A DNA stretch of 37,649 bases. Source: Pseudomonas sp. Au-Pse12. Its GTDB lineage: Bacteria; Pseudomonadota; Gammaproteobacteria; Pseudomonadales; Pseudomonadaceae. Positions 16,263-23,698 of this stretch are shown here, one piece after another (the first letter of the stretch is position 1; every line of letters begins with the position of its first letter). The notes under the pieces were generated by a model. It saw only the letters and a list, made by a program, of their open reading frames with translations. It made no database searches and was not told the DNA's origin. The stretch spans positions 1 through 37,649 of the forward strand of contig NZ_JAJTTH010000022.1 in assembly GCF_021341665.1 (NCBI RefSeq), in the 5' to 3' direction. Both the position numbers and the translations under genes were made by a program.

Positions 16263-17643
16263 TAAGCCGGATACGTGGCGTGAACAGTTGCACCCGGCGA
16301 GCTTTCGCGGCGTGCCGTTCTACGTTGACAGCGACGCAACGCCGGTCGGGCGACGGACTCAGTTGCATGAATATCCCCAGCGGGACCGGCCGCAGGTGGA
16401 AGACATGGGCGCCAAGACCCGAGAGATAAAGCTCGATGCGTTCGTGATCGGCGATGACTGCCTGTTCCAGCGGGACAACCTGCTGCATGCGCTGGATACG
16501 CCCGGCTCCGGCGAGCTGGTGCACCCCTGGTTCGGTCGTCTGCAGGTGACTGCCGCCGAGGGTTGCGAGGTGTCGCACGAACGCCGGGCTGGGGGCCTGG
16601 TGCGCTTCGCCCTGGTGTTCGTCGAAGCCGGGGAGAAGGGCTACCCGGTCGGGGTTAAGCGCCAGTCTGTGCAGGTCGAGGAAGACTCAGAGGGCCTGCT
16701 TGAGTCGGCCATTGCTCGCTACAAGCAAGCGATGGCCGTGGTAGACCGGACGCGGATGGCTATTGCGGTGCTGCAGAACGGCATAGCCGGGATTCAGCAG
16801 GTGATTCAGCAGGAGTTCGGGCAGCTGCTGGGCATTGTCAGTTCGGTTGAAGCGCTTGCCGACATGCTGACGAATGCCCCCGGCAACTTCGCGGCGATGA
16901 TCCGCGCACAGTTCGCCGGGGTCGGGGGCCGCTCGCGGTCGTCGGGCTACCGCTGGCAGCCTTCCAACGGCGCGCACAGCGCGGCAGCGGTCGAAGCTGA
17001 TCCGGAGTTCGCCCGGACCGTTGCGCGCCTGGCAGGCGCCGAACAGGACGCTCCAAGCCTGGATGAGGCTTCGCGGGATATTGCAGCGAAAACTGAGCTG
17101 GCACAGGGGCTGAGCGAGGAAATCAAGCGCGACGCCGAAGCTGTCACGCCGGCCGGTGGTCAGGCGACGGCAGCTGCGGTGCTGGCTGCGCGTGAGCTGA
17201 TGCGTGATGCCCTGATCGTTCACGCGGCGCGCTCGGCGGCCTCGATGCCGGTTGTGCCGGCACCGGTCCCCTTGCCAGGTGTGCCGGTGGTCGAGCAGCA
17301 GGTATCGGCGCCGATCACTCGGCCCGAGGTGCCGGCAGCGGCGGACGTGATCGAGCTGCGCGAAGCGCTGAACGATGCGCTGTGGTCGGCCGCCCTGGTG
17401 GCCCCCCATGAGCATTTCCAGGTTCTGGAAGCGCTGCGCAAGAGCGCCAAAGCGCATCTGTCAGAAGTCGCGGCCGCCGGGGTGCGCCTGGTGGTGGTCG
17501 AGCGCAAGGAAAGCCTGCCGGCGGTCGTGCTGGCTTATCAGTGTTTCGGCGACGCCTCCCGTGCCGAGGAAATCGTTACGCGTAACAAAGTCTCGCACCC
17601 CGGGTTTCTGCCGGCGGGTGCGCTGTACGTCGCCCAGGAGTAA
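16255..17643 (+). CDS. Baseplate/tail protein, Mu gpN-like (DNA_circ_N)
   Basis: 462-residue protein. The first 130 residues (WREQLHPASFRGVPFYVDSDATPVGRRTQLHEYPQRDRPQVEDMG and the VHPWFGRLQV segment) match the DNA_circ_N family, named for Mu gpN but in fact a tail/baseplate component. The remainder is helical with an Ala/Pro/Val-rich linker (about 325-370). It overlaps the tape measure by eight bases. A GTTACGCGTAAC palindrome lies near its end (17575-17586). Confidence 0.9.
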   Translation: MADKPDTWREQLHPASFRGVPFYVDSDATPVGRRTQLHEYPQRDRPQVEDMGAKTREIKLDAFVIGDDCLFQRDNLLHALDTPGSGELVHPWFGRLQVTAAEGCEVSHERRAGGLVRFALVFVEAGEKGYPVGVKRQSVQVEEDSEGLLESAIARYKQAMAVVDRTRMAIAVLQNGIAGIQQVIQQEFGQLLGIVSSVEALADMLTNAPGNFAAMIRAQFAGVGGRSRSSGYRWQPSNGAHSAAAVEADPEFARTVARLAGAEQDAPSLDEASRDIAAKTELAQGLSEEIKRDAEAVTPAGGQATAAAVLAARELMRDALIVHAARSAASMPVVPAPVPLPGVPVVEQQVSAPITRPEVPAAADVIELREALNDALWSAALVAPHEHFQVLEALRKSAKAHLSEVAAAGVRLVVVERKESLPAVVLAYQCFGDASRAEEIVTRNKVSHPGFLPAGALYVAQE

Positions 17644-17647
17644 CCCC

Positions 17648-18760
17648 ATGCATGAACAGAACGCTGTCACGCTGAGCGTGAACGGCTTGGATTATGCCGG
17701 CTGGAAGAAAGTGAGCATCAGCGCCGGCATCGAGCGCTTGTGTCGAGACTTCAAGCTCGACGTGACCTGGCGCTGGCCTGGCCAGGTCGAGGAAATCCCG
17801 ATTCGCCAGGGCGACTTTTGCCAGGTCCGCATAGGCGGCGATCTGGTGCTGTCGGGCTGGATCTTTGGCACGCCGGTTAGCTACGACAGCAAGTCGGTAA
17901 CGCGCTCGATCCAGGGCCGATCCGTGACCGCGGATCTGGTGGATTGCTCGGCGATCAACAAGCCAGGCCAGTGGAAGGGGCAGAGCATCCAGCAGATTGT
18001 GCAGGCCCTCGCCGAGCCCTACGGCGTGCAAGTGCGGAGCCAGGCCGATGAAACCACAAAGCTGACTGAGCACAGCATTGAGCCGGGGGAATCGGTGTTT
18101 GAGTCCATCGACCGGCTATTGACCCTCTCGCGCTTGTTGGCCACGGACGACAGCCAGGGCCGGGTGGTGATCATTCGCCCGGGCAGCGCCGGCCGGGCGG
18201 TGGATAGCCTGCAGCTGGGTGAAAACATCCTGACCGGTTCGGCGGATCTGGACTTTTCCGGGGTGTTTTCTGAATACGTTGTCACCGGCCAGCGCGCTGG
18301 CAATGACGACGACTACGGCGCCAAGGCCTCGGAAATCAAGGCTTCGGCCGAAGACCCTCGCGCAGCGCGCAAGCGCGTGCTGCAGATTCACGAAAGCGGG
18401 CAGATTACCCCGGAGCTTGCCAGCGCCCGGGCTAACTGGGAGCGCGGCAGCCGCATGGGCAAGGCGCTAACTCTGCACTACAAAATCCAGGGTTGGCGGC
18501 AGTCGAACGGCGCGCTGTGGCTGCCGAACATGATTGTTCGGGTGGTAGATCCGCTGATCGGCATGGACCGTGACCTGCTGATCAGTGAAATCGAGTACAG
18601 CCTCGACGAGTCCGGAACCGTCGCGAATCTTACGGTGGCACCGCCGGACGCTTTCGAGCCGGAGCCGAAAGACCCGCACAAGAGCCGCAAGCTCAAGAAG
18701 GGCGGCAAGGCGGACAACTTCGAATACCTCATACCTGCCGACTGGAAGCCCGAACCATGA
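17648..18760 (+). CDS. Baseplate hub protein (Mu gpP / P2 gpD-like)
   Basis: 370-residue hub, the phage counterpart of T4 gp27. Typical markers are VTLSVNGLDYAGWKKVSISAGIERLCRDF, QGDFCQVRIGGDLVLSGWI, SVTADLVDCSAI and the C-terminal NMIVRVVDPLIGMDRDLLISEIEYSLDE. ATG 17648 lies four bases behind the upstream stop; the open frame reaches back to 17375 but that part is inside the gpN-like gene. The end overlaps the spike start. Confidence 0.92.
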   Translation: MHEQNAVTLSVNGLDYAGWKKVSISAGIERLCRDFKLDVTWRWPGQVEEIPIRQGDFCQVRIGGDLVLSGWIFGTPVSYDSKSVTRSIQGRSVTADLVDCSAINKPGQWKGQSIQQIVQALAEPYGVQVRSQADETTKLTEHSIEPGESVFESIDRLLTLSRLLATDDSQGRVVIIRPGSAGRAVDSLQLGENILTGSADLDFSGVFSEYVVTGQRAGNDDDYGAKASEIKASAEDPRAARKRVLQIHESGQITPELASARANWERGSRMGKALTLHYKIQGWRQSNGALWLPNMIVRVVDPLIGMDRDLLISEIEYSLDESGTVANLTVAPPDAFEPEPKDPHKSRKLKKGGKADNFEYLIPADWKPEP

Positions 18761-19269
18761 AACCAGCACGCAACAACGTGGCCAGGGGCGAGGTCGCCTT
18801 GGTGAACCCTGCCGGCAAGCTGCAGGGCCTGCAAATGCGCCTGACCGCAGACGAGGTTCGCGATGGCCTGGAGCACTTCGAACCCTACGGCATTACGTCC
18901 AACCCGCACCCGGGCGCCGAAGGTATCGCGCTGTTCCTGGGTGATGGTCGCTCGCATGGGGTGGTGCTGAACGTCGCGGACAGGCGCTTTCGTCTGCAGG
19001 CGCTCGCACCGGGCGAGGTGGCTTTGTACACCGATGAGGGCGACGTGCTGCACTTCAAGCGCGGTCGGGTGATCGAGATTGAAACCGTAACCCTCAAGGT
19101 CAAGGCCTCGGGCGGTGTGGAGTTTGATACGCCGGAGATCCGCACGACCGGGAAAATCGTCTCTGCCGGCGATCAGGTGGCCGCCGGCATTAGCCAGGTT
19201 CGGCACGCACACACCGGAGTTGTACCCGGCCCTGGTCAGTCAGGCCCGCCTGCAGGGGGTGGCCAATGA
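18757..19269 (+). CDS. Baseplate spike (Mu gp45 / P2 gpV-like)
   Basis: 170-residue membrane-piercing spike. An OB-like N-terminus is followed by a beta-helical part (GDVLHFKRGRVIEIETVTLKVKASGGVEFDTPEIRTTGKI) and a tip with HAHTGVVPGPGQSGPP. The HxH pair at the tip is the known iron-binding motif of P2 and phi92 spikes. Its start overlaps the hub stop and its stop overlaps the wedge start. Confidence 0.93.
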   Translation: MKPARNNVARGEVALVNPAGKLQGLQMRLTADEVRDGLEHFEPYGITSNPHPGAEGIALFLGDGRSHGVVLNVADRRFRLQALAPGEVALYTDEGDVLHFKRGRVIEIETVTLKVKASGGVEFDTPEIRTTGKIVSAGDQVAAGISQVRHAHTGVVPGPGQSGPPAGGGQ

Positions 19270-19664
19270 TCCTGCAGGACGACGCTACCGACGCCGCTTG
19301 GCAGCGCGCCGCCGTTATCAGCCTGCTGACCTGGCGCCGTGCCGGTCAAGACGACCGGATCGACGACGCCGAGCGCTTCGGCTGGTGGGGTGACAGCTTC
19401 CCCAGCCTGGCCAATGACCGCATCGGCTCGCGGCTGTGGCAACTGCGCCGGGCGAAGTTGACCGCCGAAACCGCGCAGACGGCCGAGGCGTTCGCCCGCG
19501 AGGCCCTGGCCTGGATGACCGAAGACGGCCGGGTCACAACCGTTACGGTCACGACGACTCGCGGGGTGGATCGGCTGGAGCTGCAGGTGCTGCTAACCCT
19601 GCGCGACGGCCGAACGATCGATGTTCAACTAGACAATCTATGGCAGGTGATCAATGCCGTTTAA
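19266..19664 (+). CDS. Baseplate wedge protein (Mu gp46-like)
   Basis: 132-residue protein of the Mu gp46 type, the counterpart of T4 gp25 and P2 gpW. Family features include DDATDAAWQRAAVISLLTWRRAGQDD, RFGWWGDSFPS and IGSRLWQLRRAKLT. It overlaps both neighbours (ATGA and ten bases). A variant site GTTACGGTCAC lies at 19542-19552. Confidence 0.92.
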   Translation: MILQDDATDAAWQRAAVISLLTWRRAGQDDRIDDAERFGWWGDSFPSLANDRIGSRLWQLRRAKLTAETAQTAEAFAREALAWMTEDGRVTTVTVTTTRGVDRLELQVLLTLRDGRTIDVQLDNLWQVINAV

Positions 19665-20694
19665 TACCCCCAGCCTGCCCGAGCTGATCAGCCGCGAGCT
19701 GTCGAGCCTGGCCGGCTCCAGCGCCCTGGTGCGCTCCGATGCCGAGGTGCTGGCCAGGGTGCTAGCCGCTGCCTCGTTCGGCCGCTACGGCCATCAGAAG
19801 TACATAGCCGACCAGATTTTGCCAGACACTGCAGATGAAGAAACGTTGCTGCGCATGGCTCAGGCGCGGCTCAAGCGCGGGCGCCTGCAGGCGGTGGCCG
19901 CGTCGGGCGTGGCGGCGTTCACCGGGGCCCCCTCGGCGCCCCTCGATGCCGGCACGCTGCTGCAGCGTGATGACGGAGTGCGCTTTCGCGTTACGGTAAC
20001 GACGACCTTGGCCGGCCCTGCCGGCGAGGCCAAGTTAGAGGCCCTGGAGCCGGGCCCCCTGGGCAACACCAGCGCCGGGGCAGTCCTGCGCCTGGTGTCG
20101 CCCGTCCTGGGCGTCAACGCGGCGTTTACTGTGCAAGCCCCAGGGCTTCGCGGTGGCGTCGCCCAGGAGAGCGTAGAAGCCCTACGCGCTCGGGTGATTC
20201 GCTCGTATCGGGTGATCCCGCACGGCGGCAGTACCAGCGATTACGAAACCTGGGCCCTTGAGGTGGCCGGCGTGACCCGCGCCTGGGTCGTTCGGCACTT
20301 CATGGGGCCGGGCACGGTCGGGCTGTTCTTCATGCGCGACAACGATCCCGATCCGATCCCCAGCGCCCAGGCCTGTGCCGAGGTTCGGGCCTACATCGAG
20401 CGCGAGCGGCCGGTGACGGCCGAGCTGTACGTGCTGCCGCCGGATGAAAAACCGGTTCAGTACGAAATCAAGGTGATGCCGGACAGTTCGGCGGTTCGCC
20501 GTGCGGTAGAGGCCGCGCTGATTGATTTGCACAGCCGTGAGTCGGCCTTGGGCGCGGAGCTGTTGTTGACGCATATCCGCGAGGCTATCAGCGGCGCAGC
20601 CGGCGAACGCGATCATGAGTTGCTGAGCCCAGCGGCGAACGTCAAGGCAGCCCCTAATCAGTTGCTGACCTATGGGGGTGTGCTGTGGCGATAA
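19654..20694 (+). CDS. Baseplate J-like protein (Mu gp47 / P2 gpJ)
   Basis: 346-residue wedge protein. The usual markers are LRMAQARLKRGRLQAVAASG, the TLLQRDDGVRFRVTVTTTLAG region, GNTSAGAVLRLVSPVLGVN and ESVEALRARVIRSYRVIPHGGSTSDYETWALEVAGVTRAWV, which is the most diagnostic part. One GTTACGGTAAC site lies at 19990-20000. Overlaps the following gene by ten bases. Confidence 0.95.
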   Translation: MPFNTPSLPELISRELSSLAGSSALVRSDAEVLARVLAAASFGRYGHQKYIADQILPDTADEETLLRMAQARLKRGRLQAVAASGVAAFTGAPSAPLDAGTLLQRDDGVRFRVTVTTTLAGPAGEAKLEALEPGPLGNTSAGAVLRLVSPVLGVNAAFTVQAPGLRGGVAQESVEALRARVIRSYRVIPHGGSTSDYETWALEVAGVTRAWVVRHFMGPGTVGLFFMRDNDPDPIPSAQACAEVRAYIERERPVTAELYVLPPDEKPVQYEIKVMPDSSAVRRAVEAALIDLHSRESALGAELLLTHIREAISGAAGERDHELLSPAANVKAAPNQLLTYGGVLWR

Positions 20695-21284
20695 GAACCG
20701 CCGAGGACTACCGCGCCCAGCTGCAGGCGCTGTTGCCCCCCGGGCCGGCCTGGGACCGGGAATTTAACCCGGGGCTGGATTCGCTGCTGCAGGTAGCGGC
20801 GGATCTGCTGGCCCGCGAGGACGCCCGGGCGGCGGATCTGCTTGCCGAAAGCAACCCCTACACGGTGCGCGAGCTGGTGCCCGACTGGGAGCGGGTTATG
20901 CACCTGCCTGATCCCTGCCAGGGCGAGTCGCCGAAGTTTGAGGACCGTCAGCTGGCTGTCAGGCGGCGGTTGGTCGAAGCGGGCGGGCAGTCTCCGGCTT
21001 ACTTCGTCGAGCTGGCTGTTAGTCAGGGCTATCCGCATGCTCGGGTGATCGAGCATCGGGCGCCCCGGTTCGGCCGGGCACGCTTTGGCTTGTCCCATTT
21101 TGGGACGTGGACAGCCCAATTCATGTGGACCCTTGACGCGGGACCACGGCGACGGCTCGGGCGCCGATTCGGCGCGAGCTATTGGGGGAATCGCTTCGGG
21201 GCCAACCCTAGCGGCGCTTTGGAATGTGCGTTACGGCGTAGTGCGCCAGCGCATACAAACGAATTCATAAAGTACAACGGGTAA
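20685..21284 (+). CDS. Tail protein I-like (Mu gp48, YmfQ/DUF2313 family)
   Basis: 199-residue baseplate protein linking wedge and fibre. AEDYRAQLQALLPPGPAWDRE...LLQVAADLLAREDARAADLL and the RRRLVEAGGQSPAYFVELAVSQGYP region match this family. The C-terminus is repetitive in Arg and Gly (RRRLGRRFGASYWGNRFGAN), which may be a fibre-docking segment. It is followed closely by the fibre gene. Confidence 0.9.
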   Translation: MAIRTAEDYRAQLQALLPPGPAWDREFNPGLDSLLQVAADLLAREDARAADLLAESNPYTVRELVPDWERVMHLPDPCQGESPKFEDRQLAVRRRLVEAGGQSPAYFVELAVSQGYPHARVIEHRAPRFGRARFGLSHFGTWTAQFMWTLDAGPRRRLGRRFGASYWGNRFGANPSGALECALRRSAPAHTNEFIKYNG

Positions 21285-21287
21285 GAC

Positions 21288-22634
21288 ATGGACTTTCCAA
21301 AAAGCATTCCAGGCATAGGCTTGGTCGATGGCCAGTTCGCGGACGAAAACGCGACCACCGGCCAAATCGGTTCACTTATTCCAGCTTCATGGGGCAACGC
21401 GGTCACTAAAGAAATTCTGGCCGTAGTCAAGGCGGCAGGGCTTACGCCGAGTGAGTCAGACGTTACCCAGTTGCTCAAAGCTATTCAGACTCTCTCGGCG
21501 ACTGACGCCAAGCGCTCGGTGGTTTGCGCGACGACAGGCCCTATTGCGTTGAGCGGCTTACAGACGATTGACGGCGTGCCTCTGGTCGGCGGTGAGCGGG
21601 TGCTTGTGAAGAACCAGGCTAACGCTGCGCAGAACTGGATTTACGTGGCCGATGGTGGAGCGTGGCAGCGCGCCCAAGATGCGAATGAAAGCATTGAGTG
21701 TGTGCCGGGGCATCTGGTGCCGGTGCAAAACGGAACGGTCAACTACGGTACTGTGTGGCAGTTCCAGAGCACCGGCTGGCCAACGCTCGGGACTTCGCAG
21801 CTTACCTTCGTCCAAGTGCAAGGGCGTACTGGCGTATCGGCTGGGACGTACAAGAGCGTTACAGTTGACCAGTTCGGCCATGTGACGGGAGGTAGCAACC
21901 CTACCAGCCTGGCGGGCTACGGCATTAGCGATGCGTACAACAAGACGGATACCGCTTCCCTTATCACGCAGGCAACGAAGGATCTTGCGCCGAAAGCCAC
22001 GACATTAGCTGGCTACGGGATTACTGACGGGTTACGTGTCGGCGATGCGTACAACAAGGCGGATACCGGTTACCTCATCACGCAGGCAACGAAGGATCTT
22101 GCGCCGAAAGCCACGACATTAGCTGGCTACGGGATTACTGACGGGTTACGTGTCGGCGATGCGTACAACAAAGCGGATACCGGTTACCTCATCACGCAGG
22201 CAACGAAGGATCTTGCGCCGAAAGCCACGACATTGGCTGGCTACGGCATTTCTGATGCTTACAACAAGAGCGAAACGTACAACAGGGGGGATATCAAGTA
22301 TTTGATTGGCCAGGCGGTCGACGCCTTACTGCCTAAGCGCAATTTTGCGGTCAATGACTTCATTCGGATTCCTGACGTGCCGGGAGGGCTGATTATACAG
22401 ATGGGGTCTGCATTGGTCGGGCCTGAGTCGTCTCTTGATGTTAGTTTGCCTATTTCATTCACGACAATTCGTGGCGTGGTGGCAGGAATGGGGGCGTTGG
22501 GCTGGACCATTTACGGGAATTATTCAGCTTATGCGGTGCCAATTTCGAACGGGGCTATCAGATTGACGCAAGACGTTTCTACGTCGAGCGGGCACACCAA
22601 TCAAACGATCTACTATATCGCATGGGGTAACTGA
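21288..22634 (+). CDS. Tail fibre protein with perfect internal repeats
   Basis: 448-residue fibre expected to bind the host surface. The N-terminus (FPKSIPGIGLVDGQFADENATTGQIGSLIPASWGNAVTKEI) is the baseplate-attachment domain of P2/Mu-like fibres. The shaft carries TLAGYGI(T/S)D repeats typical of phage fibre repeat families. Two units of 38 residues (ITDGLRVGDAYNKADTG through TTLAGYG) are nearly identical at DNA level with a 114-base period, flanked by shorter diverged units. The last 90 residues form a beta-rich tip, probably the receptor-binding part. Confidence 0.92.
   Translation: MDFPKSIPGIGLVDGQFADENATTGQIGSLIPASWGNAVTKEILAVVKAAGLTPSESDVTQLLKAIQTLSATDAKRSVVCATTGPIALSGLQTIDGVPLVGGERVLVKNQANAAQNWIYVADGGAWQRAQDANESIECVPGHLVPVQNGTVNYGTVWQFQSTGWPTLGTSQLTFVQVQGRTGVSAGTYKSVTVDQFGHVTGGSNPTSLAGYGISDAYNKTDTASLITQATKDLAPKATTLAGYGITDGLRVGDAYNKADTGYLITQATKDLAPKATTLAGYGITDGLRVGDAYNKADTGYLITQATKDLAPKATTLAGYGISDAYNKSETYNRGDIKYLIGQAVDALLPKRNFAVNDFIRIPDVPGGLIIQMGSALVGPESSLDVSLPISFTTIRGVVAGMGALGWTIYGNYSAYAVPISNGAIRLTQDVSTSSGHTNQTIYYIAWGN
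22000..22248 (+). repeat. 114-bp tandem repeats in the tail fibre gene
   Basis: Two adjacent near-identical 114-bp units (for example TTACTGACGGGTTACGTGTC begins at 22021 and again at 22135) are visible, with partial copies before and after. Near-identity implies recent duplication; unit loss or gain would change shaft length by 38 residues while keeping frame. Confidence 0.9.
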
Positions 22635-23065
22635 TGGGATTCCTCTATAGCTTTGAAGCGGCGTCTTGGTACCACCCTGATTACAACGCAGAGATTCCGG
22701 TGGATGCGGTCAAAGTAGAGCAGAGCCTGCGGGATGAACTGCTGGCCGGTGTCGGCATCGATACTGTGATCGTGAAGGGGAAAAACGGAATGCCGGAGCT
22801 TGGGCCGCGACCACCCGCGCCACCTGATCAGCTCATGGCGCGGGAACGGCGGTGGCGGGATGCTGAGCTAGCGGCGGTCATGTGGCTGCGGGAGCGGCAC
22901 CGGGATCAACTTGAGATTGAAGCCCCGGTGACGCTGACAGGCGAGCAGTTCAAGGAGCTGCTTTTGTACATGCAAGCCCTGCGCGACTGGCCGCAGTCGG
23001 CGGACTTTCCTGATGTTCAGCGCCGACCTTCGGCGCCACCCTGGATCGCTGAGCAGACCCAGTAA
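22634..23065 (+). CDS. Tail fibre assembly chaperone-like protein
   Basis: 143-residue protein whose C-terminal half (RDAELAAVMWLRERHRDQLEIEAPVTLTGEQFKELLLYMQALRDWPQSADFPDVQRRP) matches the phage tail assembly chaperone family that follows fibre genes in Pseudomonas phages. The first 70 residues are specific to this type and may recognise the fibre. Its ATG overlaps the fibre stop. It is the last late gene; a strong terminator follows immediately. Confidence 0.88.
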   Translation: MGFLYSFEAASWYHPDYNAEIPVDAVKVEQSLRDELLAGVGIDTVIVKGKNGMPELGPRPPAPPDQLMARERRWRDAELAAVMWLRERHRDQLEIEAPVTLTGEQFKELLLYMQALRDWPQSADFPDVQRRPSAPPWIAEQTQ

Positions 23066-23098
23066 ACGCCCCGCATTGACGGGGCGTTTTCTTTTTTT
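23066..23098 (+). terminator. Terminator of the late operon
   Basis: ACGCCCCG and CGGGGCGT pair around CATTGA, followed by a long T-rich run to 23098. It directly follows the last structural gene and marks the border to the plasmid-like module. Confidence 0.92.
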
Positions 23099-23176
23099 TA
23101 CGGCGAGTGGAATTCAGGCAGTCGGCCGTTATCCTGATTTTCACAACCCCACGTAAGTCGTGGGCCAGCGGCTAAC

Positions 23177-23211
23177 ATACTGTTTGTATGTACAGTATTT
23201 TGCCGTATAAG
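23177..23211 (+). promoter_or_regulatory. LexA (SOS) box overlapping a promoter
   Basis: ATACTGT and ACAGTAT are perfect inverted arms with eight bases between (23177-23198), containing the LexA signature CTGT-N8-ACAG. A promoter fits across it: -35 TTGTAT (23184-23189), 16 bases, -10 TATAAG (23206-23211). LexA binding here would hide the -35 box, so the small gene at 23245 should rise upon DNA damage. The match is direct from sequence; regulation is inferred. Confidence 0.8.
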
Positions 23212-23244
23212 ATCGGCATCGGCCGAAGTAGGGAGGGAGCACCC

Positions 23245-23481
23245 ATGGCACAAGACTCAGAAAAAACGAAGGCGGCAGAGCACCACGGCTCTGCGCGTAA
23301 CGCGAACCCGTTGATACAGGGGAACATAGGGGACACCATTGCCGCGACCCGTCACTACGTGGCGGATATGGCGAATGCGGCCTCATTGGATGATCAGCAA
23401 TCACCCGGCAGCGTGCTGCGGTTGCTGGTGGTTTTAAGCGCTCTGGATCATCTGGCCGGGGAAAAACTTCATCACAGATAG
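23245..23481 (+). CDS. Small LexA-controlled gene, unknown (candidate inducer/antirepressor)
   Basis: 78-residue protein starting at the ATG behind GGGAGGGAG; an earlier in-frame start at 23188 overlaps the promoter and is rejected. The sequence has a polar N-terminus and a helical C-terminal half (IGDTIAATRHYVADMANAASLDD...VLRLLVVLSALDHLAGEKL). It resembles in style the small Pseudomonas DUF3077/DUF6124-type proteins, without a firm match. It stands alone behind a LexA box, between the late terminator and the rep leader. By analogy with phage 186 Tum it could relieve repression during SOS; no motif proves this. Confidence 0.65.
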   Translation: MAQDSEKTKAAEHHGSARNANPLIQGNIGDTIAATRHYVADMANAASLDDQQSPGSVLRLLVVLSALDHLAGEKLHHR

Positions 23482-23484
23482 TGG

Positions 23485-23496
23485 AAAAGTGATTTT
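23485..23496. promoter_or_regulatory. AAAAGTGATTTT motif shared with 30488
   Basis: AAAAGTGATTTT followed by CGCA occurs just behind the LexA-controlled gene and at the head of the rep leader; the same 12 bases, then ACGCA, recur at 30488-30499 before an accessory gene. It is a candidate shared operator. Confidence 0.4.
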
Positions 23497-23571
23497 CGCA
23501 TGATATGCTTTCGGGCATCCGGCATAGACGCCGAGCTAAGAATTTAGAAAAAACAAGGGCTTAGAAAAAAG

Positions 23572-23601
23572 AAAACCCCAGGCCGGCAAGCCTAGGGTTT
23601 T
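23572..23601. terminator. Bidirectional hairpin in the rep leader
   Basis: AAAACCC (23572-23578) pairs with GGGTTTT (23595-23601), and AGGC with GCCT inside, around CGGCAA. The A run on one side and T run on the other would let it stop transcripts in either direction, as expected for a countertranscript or an attenuated leader of a plasmid rep gene. Confidence 0.6.
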
Positions 23602-23660
23602 CGGTGATCGTTCCGCTAGAAGCTCTGGAAGACCGCGACAGGTCAGAGTTTAGTGGACGG

Positions 23661-23694
23661 TCCCCTTCGAAGCAAGCCTATTGCTTAGGGGAAG
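23661..23694 (+). promoter_or_regulatory. Hairpin covering the rep ribosome site
   Basis: TCCCC (23661-23665) can pair with GGGGA (23688-23692), and AAGCAA with TTGCTT inside. The Shine-Dalgarno sequence GGGGAAG of the rep gene lies in the 3' arm, four bases before the ATG, so folding would block initiation. This resembles rep translation control in antisense-RNA-regulated plasmids; the mechanism is inferred. Confidence 0.5.
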
Positions 23695-23698
23695 TTGT

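Noticed and set aside
21900..22260. Regular repeats that could be taken for a CRISPR array
   Set aside because: Repeats are 114 bp without unique spacers and lie in frame in the fibre gene.
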